Shown: piece by piece, positions 1 through 10,626 of the stretch
Layout: the number at the start of each line of letters is the position of its first letter
How positions within the stretch are numbered: position 1 is the stretch's first letter
NCBI GenBank assembly: GCA_019009955.1
Contig: CM032230.1
Coordinates: forward strand, 102,531,001-102,595,000
Reading direction: 5' to 3'
Origin: Riptortus pedestris
Taxonomy: Eukaryota > Arthropoda > Insecta > Hemiptera > Alydidae
DNA length: 64,000 nt
The notes under the pieces: model-generated
Databases searched by the model: none
The model's input: only the letters and a program-made list of their open reading frames with translations
Told to the model about the DNA's origin: nothing
Program-made: the position numbers and the translations under genes

Positions 1-683
1 GTTCTACAAGCACAGCTAATATGCCAAACTACTTGTAGTAAAAGTTTGTTTTCTAATAAATGGATGGAAAATGTCTTACGTTTTGAATCGTGTATCTGTG
101 GTTGTACTCAGTAACAATAATTCCACAGTTGTCAATCTATTTACTTTAGAAAATATTACAATAATACACGAGTAAGAAATAAAGTGTAAAAACGAAACAA
201 GGGACAATATTTGGAATGTGGGCTAAAATTCCCTTTAGCATACACAGTATGCACCAAATTTATTTAGAGTATTTCGAAATTGCAACGATATTCTCTGTCA
301 TACTGAAGCAGTTATCAAAGTCATTTAATGTGATTTATTGCTCGAAATTGAATCTTGATAAATTAAAACTTTACAGTATAGAAAATTTATATGAAGCAGT
401 GTCTAATGAAACGTTTATTGTGATAATAGAAGAAACTTGCTCCAACCAGGTTTTAAACTCTTGAAAAACATGTCAGCTATAACCACAGTTCATGTAAACT
501 ATTTTAAGTATTTAAGTTTTTAAAAAAGCATGTATTGGAGGCAATTAATTGAAATCGCTTACGTAAAGAATTAATTTATTGTTACTGTTCAGCTTTTAGC
601 AATATAAACCTTACGTGCCTTCTACGAATAAATAATCTCATTGATACGTAGTTTTAAACTCCGTCGCTGGGAATCTATTTCAT
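1..683. other. AT-rich sequence, nothing recognised
   Basis: No repeat family, domain or RNA signal that I recognise. An 82-codon open frame at 216-464 (+) has composition typical of AT-rich noise (many F, I, L, K, S) and no recognisable motif, so I do not call it a gene. Confidence 0.6.
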
Positions 684-905
684 TTGTCTTTTGCGGCATA
701 TCTCCAGCGGTGTCTACGTTGTGGTGGCCCACGATATTTCGCCGGTCTTCCAACCGGCTTCTTCTGGTGGTCATGGCTTAGGTGTGCTTGTGGCAGCTCT
801 TAAACCCCCAAAGCATGACCACCAGAAGAAGCCGGTTGGAAGACCGGCGAAATATCGTGGGCCACCACAACGTAGATACCGCTGGAGATATGCCGCGAAA
901 GACAA
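684..905. repeat. Long inverted repeat (hairpin), GC-rich, with GAAGA-stem-CGAAA module
   Basis: Left arm 684-775 and right arm 814-905 are near-perfect reverse complements over about 90 bp with only one or two mismatches visible, around a 38-bp spacer. The arms are far richer in G+C than the flanks. In the right arm AGAAGA (824-829) is followed by a 6-bp stem GCCGGT/ACCGGC (831-836 with 843-848) and GAAA (849-852). The same module recurs in other inverted repeats of this window. One frame through the right arm reads GRPAKYRG, resembling an AT-hook, but the palindrome makes any reading suspect. It may be a foldback element or an inverted duplication. Confidence 0.85.
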
Positions 906-1936
906 GTTAAATCTCATTGATATATTAAGCACACCCAGATACACATATATACATAAATATATATATTTGTCATGACACAATATTATTAATCTTCCGTTAT
1001 TGCTACTATTTTAAGTTGCTGTGATAATTTAGGGTTTAAAATGAAATTTGGTAACTGTGATATTCTATTAATATGCTATTAGAAATTCAATTAATTAAGC
1101 CTGTTCTTCGTGACCTTACATGGGTTTATACAGTCCTAAGTAAATATGTGAGTATTCCCCTGTATTCGTAAGTCATGTGATTAAAGTTTTGGTTAACCCT
1201 GATACAGAACTCCTTGTTCGAACTATTTTTTAACTAATTCTTATCTATTTTATTCTGTGCCTCACCAAGCAAATATTTTTTTAATTCGCACTTTTTCGTT
1301 TTCAACTCAAACTCTCCATGTGGTTTTTATTTGATGCTATTGTATTACTACTTATTTTTTTAAAATAAAATATTGGTTTAAATTTGAATCATGGTTTAAA
1401 TGGGAATTATACGACGGAATGAATATAAGTTGAGTTGGCATTTTCAGTGTAAGAGTAGGTCACATGGGAAATCTGATTCTTTTAGCAATCCCTTGGCGTT
1501 GGAATTTTCCTTATTAAGGATACTGGGTATAGCTTTAGCCTAAGAATCAAATTATTCGTTTCATTTCAAGCTGAAAGCCTGTTGGTATTTGGAAGTATGA
1601 GAATTTTATGGATTTTGAACTCAAAGCATCATTTTAATTGCCAAACCAGGGATAAAGGGTGGTAGATTGCAAATAGGACACCCACGTCTAGGGGAGTGAA
1701 AAGTAGGAATTTTACTTAAGCATGTAAAACTAAGGCAAATATTAAAATTTCTGAATAGTTGGTAGAAAAATAAAAACAAAACTACACTACTGGTATACAT
1801 TAAAAATACATTCCAAATATATTTTTTTTTTATCCGTGTAAGTTAAAATAATTAAACTATTAACATTAATAAAATCAGGATACAAAATAGAAGAAACTGG
1901 TCATTCTAAATTATAAATAATATATTACAAGAACAA
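906..1936. other. AT-rich sequence, nothing recognised
   Basis: No coding domain, SINE or Helitron-like terminus seen. Stop codons are frequent in all frames inspected. Confidence 0.55.
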
Positions 1937-2148
1937 GGGGCTCATGTTGGCCATGTGAGTTAAAGCGTTAACCTTATTCTCACATCGTAAACCAAGAGTA
2001 GCGAGTTCGATTCCCACCTGGGCAGGGGAATTTATTTAGTGACGAAATTCATTAAATAAAATCCTAAGACCCACCCTGGCTAGGAAAGGGTGGTAATCTG
2101 TAGACAACACGTCCCAATTAGTTGCAAAAAGTGGACGTTAATTAATAA
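1937..2148 (+). mobile_element. tRNA-derived SINE (family S1)
   Basis: The 5' head has pol III promoter boxes: an A-box-like stretch within TTGGCCATGTGAGTTAAAGC and a B box in GAGTTCGATTCCC. The body (ATTTAGTGACGAAATTCATT, then CCACCCTGGCTAGGAAAGGG) and the 3' part (AAAAAGTGGACGTTAAT) recur at 10.3, 18.6, 19.7, 34.7 and 43.5 kb. The copy is complete but diverged. SINEs of this kind are copied by a partner LINE. No clear target duplication was found here. Confidence 0.85.
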
Positions 2149-3012
2149 TTTCATTTTTTTTTTATAAGAACATACGGTTGAAAGAGAGGGGATATCTACT
2201 CCCGCCAGAACGAATAATCGAAATTTTTATTAAAGTCTGCTTTCTTCAAAGCACTTGATTAGAGAAGTGCGAGAGACCAACGCTAGTGCAATTGCTTATA
2301 ACACATACAAAACAATGGATTAAAATTTAGGAGTACATTATTGCACTCCCTTTGGCTAAAAAGCTAAATAAATTATGTTCTTATACATAGCAAAGCCTTG
2401 TAGCTTATCTCTTTATCCAAGTAGCAACTCAACTACCTCACGTTGCTTAGCAACAACCAGGGCAACGAATAAACCCCAAAACCAGCAATTATATTTTCAT
2501 GTGCAATCTTCGGTCTTAAACCTGCCATCTCTAGGGTAGTAATACAGTGCGTTATGCACTTCACAAGCCCCGTCCCCCAAACACACACACACACACACAC
2601 ACAAAGTACTATTTTAATAAAGAAAGATGCAAATGAAAAGTTCTTTCATATTTCATATTCAGTCTTAGAAAAAATAAATTAATAGAGCTGATAACGAAAG
2701 TGACTAGCCGCGCTCTGAGATGACATTCGGATGTGACACGTTTCACGGCCGGAACTATTTCTATAACATGACGGGCTAAGGTTAGAAAAAGGAGGGTGGC
2801 TGACGTAGCTCGATAAGCCCTGTTCACTCTCTACGAACGAACCACTCCACAGGAACTTCCACATGTGTATACATGTATCAGTAAAAAGAACCGATTGTAA
2901 CACACTTGAAAGTTTCCATACAAATGAATTAATTCCGCATATGAGGTTAGTCTAATACCCAAAGAATGACAACCCAAAGAGCCCCTTTCATGACTCTGTT
3001 GTTAAAAAAAAA
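2149..3012. other. AT-rich sequence with a short (CA)n tract
   Basis: Contains a dinucleotide (AC)n run at about 2580-2603. Nothing else recognised. Confidence 0.55.
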
Positions 3013-3422
3013 TCCGTCACGCACACTAAGCAGATTTATCACGTACAGCACTTATTTCCATTTATCTTCAAAAGTAAAAGATCAATAAGAAAAATATTTA
3101 GTATTTAAGTTGCAGCTATTGTGTTTCATTATATAACAGAATATTGCTTATCTGACCTGAGTAGGAGTGGGGGTTTACTGAATGCTGAAAACTAAAAAAA
3201 TGCAAATATCTCCGTTAATATTCATGATAGAGAAAATATGTATATAACGACATTCACAGAACATTACATTTACAATAAAATAGAGTTTATACAATTTTCG
3301 GAGGAAAGACCTCATTTTCGTCATCTATTAGGTAGGGTCGATGGGCATTTGAGTAAATATTTCGAAAATTGAGTCATGAGTACAACCTCAATAGCTGATT
3401 TCCCTGAAGGGAAATCCGCTAA
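3013..3422 (+). mobile_element. Helitron-like family A element (copy A1)
   Basis: The 5' end TCCGTCACGC is followed by CTAAGCAGATTTATCACG. The interior has the family landmarks (GAGTAGGAGTGGGGG; AAATGCAAATATCTCCGTTA) and the 3' end has ACCTCATTTTCGTCATCT, AGTACAACCTCAATAGCTGA and a TTTCCCTGAAGGGAAA hairpin followed by TCCGCTAA, then T. The hairpin plus CTRR-type end and the lack of terminal inverted repeats fit Helitrons. This copy lacks the internal microsatellite and about 200 bp around it. No protein is encoded. Confidence 0.8.
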
Positions 3423-4259
3423 TAGGTACGATGCGCAAAACTGGCTACAATTGAAAAAAAAAGTAAACCCAAAGAAAAGCTCCGATAAAAAAAAAGTACA
3501 TATAAAAGCTTTTTTATATTTGCTAAGCTGTGTAACTAATCTGAATATATACTGGGAAAGTGTTGTTCCTTGTTTTATTTCAACAATTTTTTGTCATTTT
3601 CACAATGTTATTTTGTAGTCGAAATTCATTATGTTTTTTTCATAAATTTTCACATGGAAAAGCTCTTCAAAATATCGAATACTGATTAAGATTGATTAAA
3701 CTTCTGCCTAATTCATATGATTCAAGATATTGATATATTTTTAAAAAAATGAATTACCCTTTACAAGATTTCTTACAAAAGTTGATGCTATGCTCCTATA
3801 GTAGAGTTCCATTAAAAAGAGGAAGGAAAAAAAGATTAAACTACCTGGTAGACCTATATTTGTATATATACACACGCACACACCAAGTTGTGCCCAAAAT
3901 ATATTAATTAACAACTATAAAATTAATGAAAGATATAATGATAATATTAAATCCTACCTTAATGTCCGACGTGATTATCATATTTCTAACTTCGACCCAG
4001 TTTTCTTACCTAAAACAAAATAAAATAAAACATGTATTAATCATGATTAATGAAACATATTAACGAATTTATGTTTTAAGTCACTGCATTGGATAGAAAT
4101 TTCAAATTTAAACTTACATAATTTAGACAAATACAGATTAATTAGTTAATATATTGTATCAGCTCATGTGGTTGTACCTAAATTGAATGAAACAATATTA
4201 ATTCCTACTGTAATGAAATATGAATAACTGTAATACGTGCTAATTCACTTAATCGCTTA

Positions 4260-4262
<3 letters not shown>
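3423..4262. other. AT-rich sequence, nothing recognised
   Basis: No domain or repeat family seen. An 80-codon frame overlapping the left edge is translated partly from the family A 3' end and is not a gene. Confidence 0.55.

Positions 4263-4354
<92 letters not shown>
4263..4354. repeat. Compound microsatellite (TC)n(AC)n
   Basis: Nearly perfect (TC)n of about 70 bp running into (AC)n of about 20 bp. The 83-codon open frame across it is Leu-Ser/Thr-His low complexity. Confidence 0.97.
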
Positions 4355-4460
4355 GCAGATATTATATTATTATTATAATGCTGGGTGTGGAAGTACAAAT
4401 CTGGGAAGTAGGCCTCATAATCTGGAAGCCTTCTCATCAAGTTCTTATTTTAGACACAAG

Positions 4461-5083
4461 TCGGTCACGTAGGGGTTGCGTTAACTAAGCAGATTTCCCA
4501 GGTGCGTCACGTTTTTGCACTTATCTCGAAACGTTAAAGTCCAATGAAAACAATATTTGGTACTTATTTTTCAAATAAAATGGTTCATTATATAACAACT
4601 TATTGTTAATATGATGTGTGTAGGAGTGGGGGACTACTCATAGCCAAAATATTAAAACATTTCCAAATATCTCGGTTAATAATCAAGATAGTGAAAAATC
4701 GTAGGTACCAAAATTTATAGAAATTTACATTTTGAAAAAGATTGGTTCCATACAAGTTTTCGTCCCGACGCATACCAACGGAGCATTTTCGAAATTCTCC
4801 CCCATAACCACCCCACCTTCCACTAGTCTGATTTTAGCTGTTAACCACTTAATCTTCATTTTTACATAAAACGATTAAACATCAAGTTTGGTAAAGGTCA
4901 GTCAAAAATGGTGACCGCTAGTGCGTTAACAGTCAAATATATATATATATATGTCTTAAATTTTGAACGGACCTCATTTTCGTCATCTCCTGGGTAGGAT
5001 TGATGGGCGTTTGAAGAAATGTTTCGAAAATCCCATCATGAGTACAACCGCAAAGCTGATTTCCCCTAAGGGAAATCTGCTAA
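4461..5083 (+). mobile_element. Helitron-like family A element (copy A2)
   Basis: The 5' end TCGGTCACGTAGGGGTTGCG is followed by TTAACTAAGCAGATTTCCCA. A central part (GTTAACCACTTAATCTTCAT; CATCAAGTTTGGTAAAGGTC; ACCGCTAGTGCGTTAACAG) leads to a short (AT)n at about 4937-4951, then TTGAACGGACCTCATTTTCG and the hairpin TTTCCCCTAAGGGAAA, ending TCTGCTAA. Subterminal GCAGATTTCCC near the 5' end is the inverse of GGGAAATCTGC at the 3' end. No coding capacity. Confidence 0.88.
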
Positions 5084-6610
5084 AAAATAGAATGAAATCA
5101 CAGTCGCATTAAAATTTTGAATACAATTAATTTATATAGAAATATCCTTACATTAAAAATTTCCTGACAAACATATAAAAACTAATAAGTACATTATAAT
5201 TTAATTCATTATTTATATAATCAACATTTATGTATATATTTTTTATAATATGAAAAATAACCAAATAAATGAAATTGTTTCTATATTTTAGCAGTGGCCC
5301 ATTGCAGGTTCGAGAGTAGAAGCTTGCGCTACTATGGTGGCTTTGAGGCTATATAAGATAATTCAGTTAGTTAGAGTGCACGACGATAAATCAAAGTACA
5401 GAAACTGAAAAATCTTTAATTTGAGCTTAAGAAGCAAGAGTGTATCTGCTTAATTGTGCAATTGGACATGCAAAGTTCTATTCTTTTGAGTAGGCCTCCC
5501 CTCTCTCTGCCAGTCTCCAGAAGTACCCCTGAAACCGTAGCATGTATTCTCCGTAGGGAAAATGTTTAAGGTTGGTTACAGTTTTATTTATTTAGTCATT
5601 TTTCTTGTTATAAAAAATATATATTTTCATACATGACCGCTAAATAAATTTTTAATCATTTCAATTCTGATCTATTTATTGTTATATATTGGTCTTGAAA
5701 TTTTTAATGTTAGTATTTCAGTATGACTTAATTTTTTTCAAATGTTTAATGTAATTGATTGATTTCATTCCTTTCCTTAACACGTTTTTGTTTCCTTTGT
5801 AACCAAGGCATTTTGTTTAAATAAAGAACTTGGTGTGAGAACTTCCAGTTTACAAGTCCTGTTTCGCAATTATAAATATGGGTGTTAACAAAATGTGCTT
5901 ATCAGAAATAAGTCCGACATAACTGGTGTTCTGTCAGTATAAAGACAATCTGTTATCCCCGAAGGACGTTCCATTCCACACGTCACATGCATGGTCATTG
6001 CAATGACCAGGTCCTGCAGGATTCGGGCTTTCATCTGTGCTGTCAACATCCCACCTCTAGAGAGATATCAGATGTTTGCTGACCATTGGGCCATAAGTAA
6101 TCATGTCCATGAGAACAAGCGTTAGCAAAACTACCTCTAAGAATTATTTAATTAATATATAATTATTATTTGCAATATTCAGCTAAGGAAAGAGATATAA
6201 TGCCCTAAAAATTAAAGCACTTAGAGTTTAAAAAGAAAGTTAAAATTACATTTGGGTTGTTTTGCATAATCCCATTTCACCCCTTTATACCTTTTAATAT
6301 TTGGTACTCAGTGAGCATAATATTTATCTAACCATATATTATATATATTTGTATATAGGATATACATTGGCATCTAAAGACATAGATAATTATAAACCTT
6401 CTATAACTATAACTATATCTATAACGATAACTAATAGTAATATACTAATTAAAACTTCAGGAGCTTGTTTTTTTTTTTTTAAAAAAAAATACGAATTATT
6501 TGGAGATTAAAAGTGCAATAAATAGGAAATAGACAGGCTCTTTAGTAATCGTTTTCGTAAATGTGTATAATTTTAAAAAAATCCAAAAATATATATTATT
6601 TTAAAAAAAA
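5084..6610. other. AT-rich sequence with a 16-bp perfect palindrome
   Basis: No repeat family recognised. Around 5920-6070 the base composition is more balanced and contains the palindrome GGTCATTGCAATGACC (5993-6008). Short low-complexity T and A runs lie near 6470-6490. Confidence 0.45.
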
Positions 6611-6800
6611 TTATTTATTTATTAACGTCCACTTTATGCAACTATGGCTAATTGGGACGGGTTATCTACAGGTTACCACCCTTTTCTAGGCCAGGGTGGA
6701 AATAAGGAAAAAATTACCCTGGCTAGAAAAGGGTGGTAACCTGTAGATAACCCGTCCCAGTTAGCCTTAGATGCAAAAAGTGGACGTTAATAAATAATAA
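6611..6800. repeat. Inverted pair of SINE 3' halves (palindrome)
   Basis: Left arm 6611-6699 is the S1 3' half on the minus strand (TTATTTATTTATTAACGTCC, GACGGGTTATCTACAGGTTA, ACCCTTTTCTAGGCCAGGG). Right arm 6717-6800 is the same half on the plus strand. About 17 bp separates them. Neither arm has the tRNA-like head. It could be two 5'-truncated SINE insertions tail-out, or an inversion during target-primed reverse transcription. Confidence 0.9.
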
Positions 6801-8939
6801 TATTTAAAAAATTAAATGAGTGAAGTAACAGAAAATATTTTGTTTGTAAACATTTTAACTTTTATTTGTATTTTTTAAAATTAATTTATTTAGAAACATG
6901 TTTTTTTCATATTTATTATATTAAATTTTCATATATTATAGCTAACACTATCTTTCCTTCATAGACATATGCATTTTGATGTTGACCAAAATGAGGCCTG
7001 CGTCAGTAACATAGTTAAAATTATTTTACTTTAGGTTTAAATCGTGACTAATGATGTGAATACAATATTTATTAAACGTGACGATAGTCATATATTTTCT
7101 ATGAATTGTTAATTAAGCCTGTTTAAAAATAAACGTTTCTATAGAAAGTGAGGGAAGAATTGAAATACATTTTATTTTCTTTAAATGTAGAACAAGGATT
7201 AACCCTTTCTCAAGAAGGGGTTGGATCGAAACTCTAGGTGGTGGGTATATTTTGTACTAAACAGAAGAAGTGAACAGAGTTTATTAGTTAACACAACATG
7301 GAATCGGTATTTATCAAATTGTTCACCATTTATACTAACACACACAACCCAGTAGTCATTATGTACATCTGATTTTACGTGTAAGTGGTGTGCCGTTGAT
7401 ATTTTTATAAACTTTGGAATCCGAGCTGCACTTTTGGAAGCTCCAGAATCCAAGTGTTGTTTCTATTTTATTTTTGAGTTAATTGTGATCATTTACTGAA
7501 CAATGAAAATACCATTTTAACTGATAGGTCCCTGATAGAGGTTCACTGCAGCTGAACGCGGTGTAGTTTCATTTCATTTGGCGATTGTGAGGTTTTGTTC
7601 AAGTTGAATGAATACTACCGAATAATTATAGAGGAAGGAAAATCTGATGGTAACTTGTATAAAGAGAAGAGAGGCCGTGAGCGAATGTGGCTTTGCCCCT
7701 GGAGTTCGTAGGGCATTTGAGTTAGTGGTATTAAACAAGAATATCAGATGCCATCATGTTGAGGAATTGCCTTTGGACATCCGCCTTGTCTACCTTTTTG
7801 AGCAGTGTTAGGATGTTTATAGTAAATTTGAAAATGTTCTCCTACTTCATGCACTTTAAAACTTCAATAATGCCCCAATTCAAGTAATTATTCAAATTTA
7901 GACTCCAATGTCTATATGTGCCTCTAGCGTCTATTTGAGTGGGCGGAGGAGTTCTGGAATGTTGTTGGAAACATGCAGAAGAGATATGGTGGGTGAGTCA
8001 AAGTGTTGACGACAGAGCAAGCAGGTAGCCACGGCTGCCAAAACCCCTGGCCACCTGATTTAGGCAGCGCTAAGGTGGCGCGCTCTCTTAGCCCGCCCGC
8101 CAACTAAACGATGGAAATAGCAACCTGATATGCTCGTTCGACGGCCTCCTTCGCACTAATTATACCTCGGCTAGCCTCGGGCCGGAAGAGAGGAGCCATT
8201 GTTGTTCGAACATCGCCGTTTCGGAGCTCCTGCAGATCAGCCGACTCTATCTTTAAATAACTGATAGTCCATCAGTTGTGTGAAATATTTTTGGAAGGAA
8301 ACACGTGCCATACTCCTTTTCTTAAAAAACAGGCTCCTAGGGCTTATCACCACGTGAAACAATAGGGGATCTGCCGTTCAACCAGCACGTCTGACGATAC
8401 TAAAATTTGGACGCCATTGATGGCCGAAGAGCATGATGAAAGTAAACAAAATAATGTTAAAAAGAACTAAAAGTTATTTTTTTTCTTTAATAACATCCTT
8501 GTCCAAATGAATTTGAGATCAATACATTTATACATAGCTGCCATCCAACCTTTGGCAGCTCAAATCTTCATAAACTTCCCCACAGAAATTTTGATAAGTA
8601 ACGATTTTAGAGTTGCTTGGGGAGAAATAATGATGAATCTACTTGTGTTATATGCAACATGGGCAGTTAAGATGTTTAATTGGAGGGAAAATTAGAATTT
8701 ATGGTGAACTTTTACGTATCAGTAAATTTAATTAAGTCATTAAGATGCATCGTGTGACAATATTTTTGGAATTATACTTTTAAATATATTATTATTACAT
8801 TATTTTGTTTGTCTAAAATTTCTTACAAATTCATTAACATAAAAATACTTTTACTGTTTTTAAAAAGTATTGAAAGTTGTATTTCTATTCTATCGCACGA
8901 ATTAAAAAACGATAACACGAAATTTTGATAGAGAACACA
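6801..8939. other. Intergenic sequence with a GC-richer block
   Basis: Mostly AT-rich with no recognised repeat. Between roughly 7980 and 8420 the sequence is markedly more GC-rich and CpG-containing (for example GGTGGCGCGCTCTCTTAGCC). It holds no long open frame or domain that I recognise. A 55-codon frame at 7643-7810 (+) has balanced amino-acid use but no identifiable family, so I leave it uncalled. Confidence 0.4.
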
Positions 8940-9670
8940 TTTTGATCTACCTTTTAGGGTACACATACACACGCGGGCGCATAAATCCAATAACCATCAT
9001 CAAACTATATATATTTAACGTTCAGTGCTAAAGTTCGTTAATGACTGAAATTTGTCTAGAGGGATTGGCGTAAATAAAAAAATAAAACAATTTCCTTTTT
9101 TGAGTCAGATGGAAAAATATTATATGATTAAACTTGTAAACCATTATATGTTCTCAATTGTTGATTGTTCATCATACACTGATATTAAGAGAAAATTTGA
9201 TTTGTTTTTTTCAGCTTTCAGTAATCCCTCCCCAGCCCCTTTCACCACACACTTGCAATATGACAAAACGACTTATTTCTAGCTTGGATACCACATAATG
9301 TTTTCATTCGAACAATGTGACATATATGATTAAATGTTCTATGTGCCGTCAGTAAGTAGTATTTTATATTCTAGAGGCATTATTTTTTTAATTAATAGTT
9401 ACCACACTCGATATTTAATTGATAGGTTCAAAAAAATGGACAACATAAATTAATGGCTGAAATCCAAGAGCAGTGGGGGATAAAGAGGGGAAAATATTAA
9501 AGCATGTTTACCCCCATTATTATACGTCGGGTCGAATAATGATACATACGCCAATTTATTTTAAAAAGATAATATACTACAATTGTTGCGTTTACGCGTT
9601 TTTTTTACTTAACAATTAATTTGTATTTTCCTGTTTCCTAGTCCTACTCATAAGATTTTAACTTGGAGAA
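8940..9670 (-). mobile_element. Degenerate family A Helitron-like fragments
   Basis: Minus-strand matches to family A interiors: AGTTCGTTAATGACTGAAAT near 9032, a TTTCAGCTTTCAGTAATCCC block near 9212, then a second set near 9455-9560 (GGCTGAAATCC; TTATTATACGTCGGGTCGAA) and a CCTAGTCCTACTCATAAG block near 9638. No clean termini are seen. The duplicated landmarks suggest two overlapping or nested old copies. Confidence 0.5.
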
Positions 9671-9957
9671 ATTTTATCACTAAGCAAGCATCACACGTCC
9701 AACGTAAATTTAAAGTCGTGTATACAATTTATTTATCAAAGTAGCCGCATGATGTCCATGTATCATTGGTTCAACGACTGGTTAGAAAAGAAGTCAATGG
9801 AAAACCTCTAACAGAAACCCCACGCTTGTTATCAACATTGCTTTGTTGCTTCCAAAACATAGATTCATGGCCACTTGTCAGACGGGATTCGTAAACTGCC
9901 CGAATTGGTTTATATTCTATATGATAGATGAAGTCAGTAAAAGCCTCTATAAGTACT

Positions 9958-10045
9958 CGTGGCTTAGTTGGAAGAGTACTGGACTCACTTGCAAAGTGCT
10001 AGACACACAGGGAACCTGTGTTCGAGTCGCGGCTGGTGCGGAAAA
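9958..10045 (+). repeat. tRNA-like sequence, probable SINE head
   Basis: GTGGCTTAGTTGGAAGAGTA resembles a tRNA D-arm/A box and GTGTTCGAGTCGC a T-arm/B box, but the spacing and anticodon region do not fold as a normal tRNA. It differs from the S1 head. I read it as a tRNA-derived SINE head or a tRNA pseudogene rather than a working tRNA. Confidence 0.4.
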
Positions 10046-10167
10046 CATTTACCTCATGGTTAAGATCAAGCAAATATAGTTTTAATAATTAGAAGGAATA
10101 TCCTACAATAAGAGTGATATTAATTGCATATATATTTAGGATGCCCCCAATTAAATTAATTGCCTTT

Positions 10168-10626
10168 GGGCTAGCCATGTGAGTTAAAGCGTTGTTTTTA
10201 GTCTCACGTGGTTAACTTAGAGTGGCGAGTTCGATTCCCATCCGGCAAATAGGAAGTTATATAGAGACGAACTCAAATTTATTTATTTATTTATTAACGT
10301 CCACATTTTGCAACTTAGGCTAATCGGGACGGGTTATCTACAGGTTACCACCCTTTTCTAGCCAGGGTGGGATTTTAGGACGTTATTTAATGAATTTCGT
10401 CACTAAATAATTTCCTTTGCCCAGGCGAGAATCGAACTCGCCACTGTAGGTTTACCATGTGAGATAAAGGTCAACGCTTTAACTCGCATGGCTAACCTGA
10501 GCCCCCGAACTCAAATTAAAACAACATAAAAAAAATTCATAGTCCCACCCTGGCAAAAAAGGACGGTAATGTATAGATGACCCATCCCAATTAGTCATGC
10601 TAGCATATAGTGGACGTTAATAAATA
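10168..10626 (+). mobile_element. S1 SINE split by a second SINE
   Basis: The outer SINE head (GGGCTAGCCATGTGAGTTAA, B box GAGTTCGATTCCC) runs to about 10279. Its 3' part (TCCCACCCTGGCAAAAAAGG ... TAGTGGACGTTAATAAATAA) resumes at 10518. The interruption is a minus-strand S1 copy flanked by an 11-bp duplication. Confidence 0.88.
10280..10506 (-). mobile_element. S1 SINE inserted in the SINE above, with target duplication
   Basis: A full minus-strand S1 copy: (TTTA)n tail at the left, B box complement GAATCGAACTCGCC, head complement CATGGCTAACCTGAGCCCCC at the right. GAACTCAAATT occurs at 10269-10279 and again at 10507-10517, a perfect 11-bp target-site duplication as expected of LINE-assisted insertion. 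The copy is close to consensus and is younger than its host SINE. Confidence 0.95.

Noticed and set aside
4237..4488. Leu-Ser-rich 83-codon frame as a signal-peptide-like gene
   Set aside because: Direct translation of the (TC)n(AC)n microsatellite.
9958..10045. Functional tRNA gene
   Set aside because: The A and B boxes are present, but acceptor and anticodon stems do not pair in the normal cloverleaf, so it is called only as tRNA-like.
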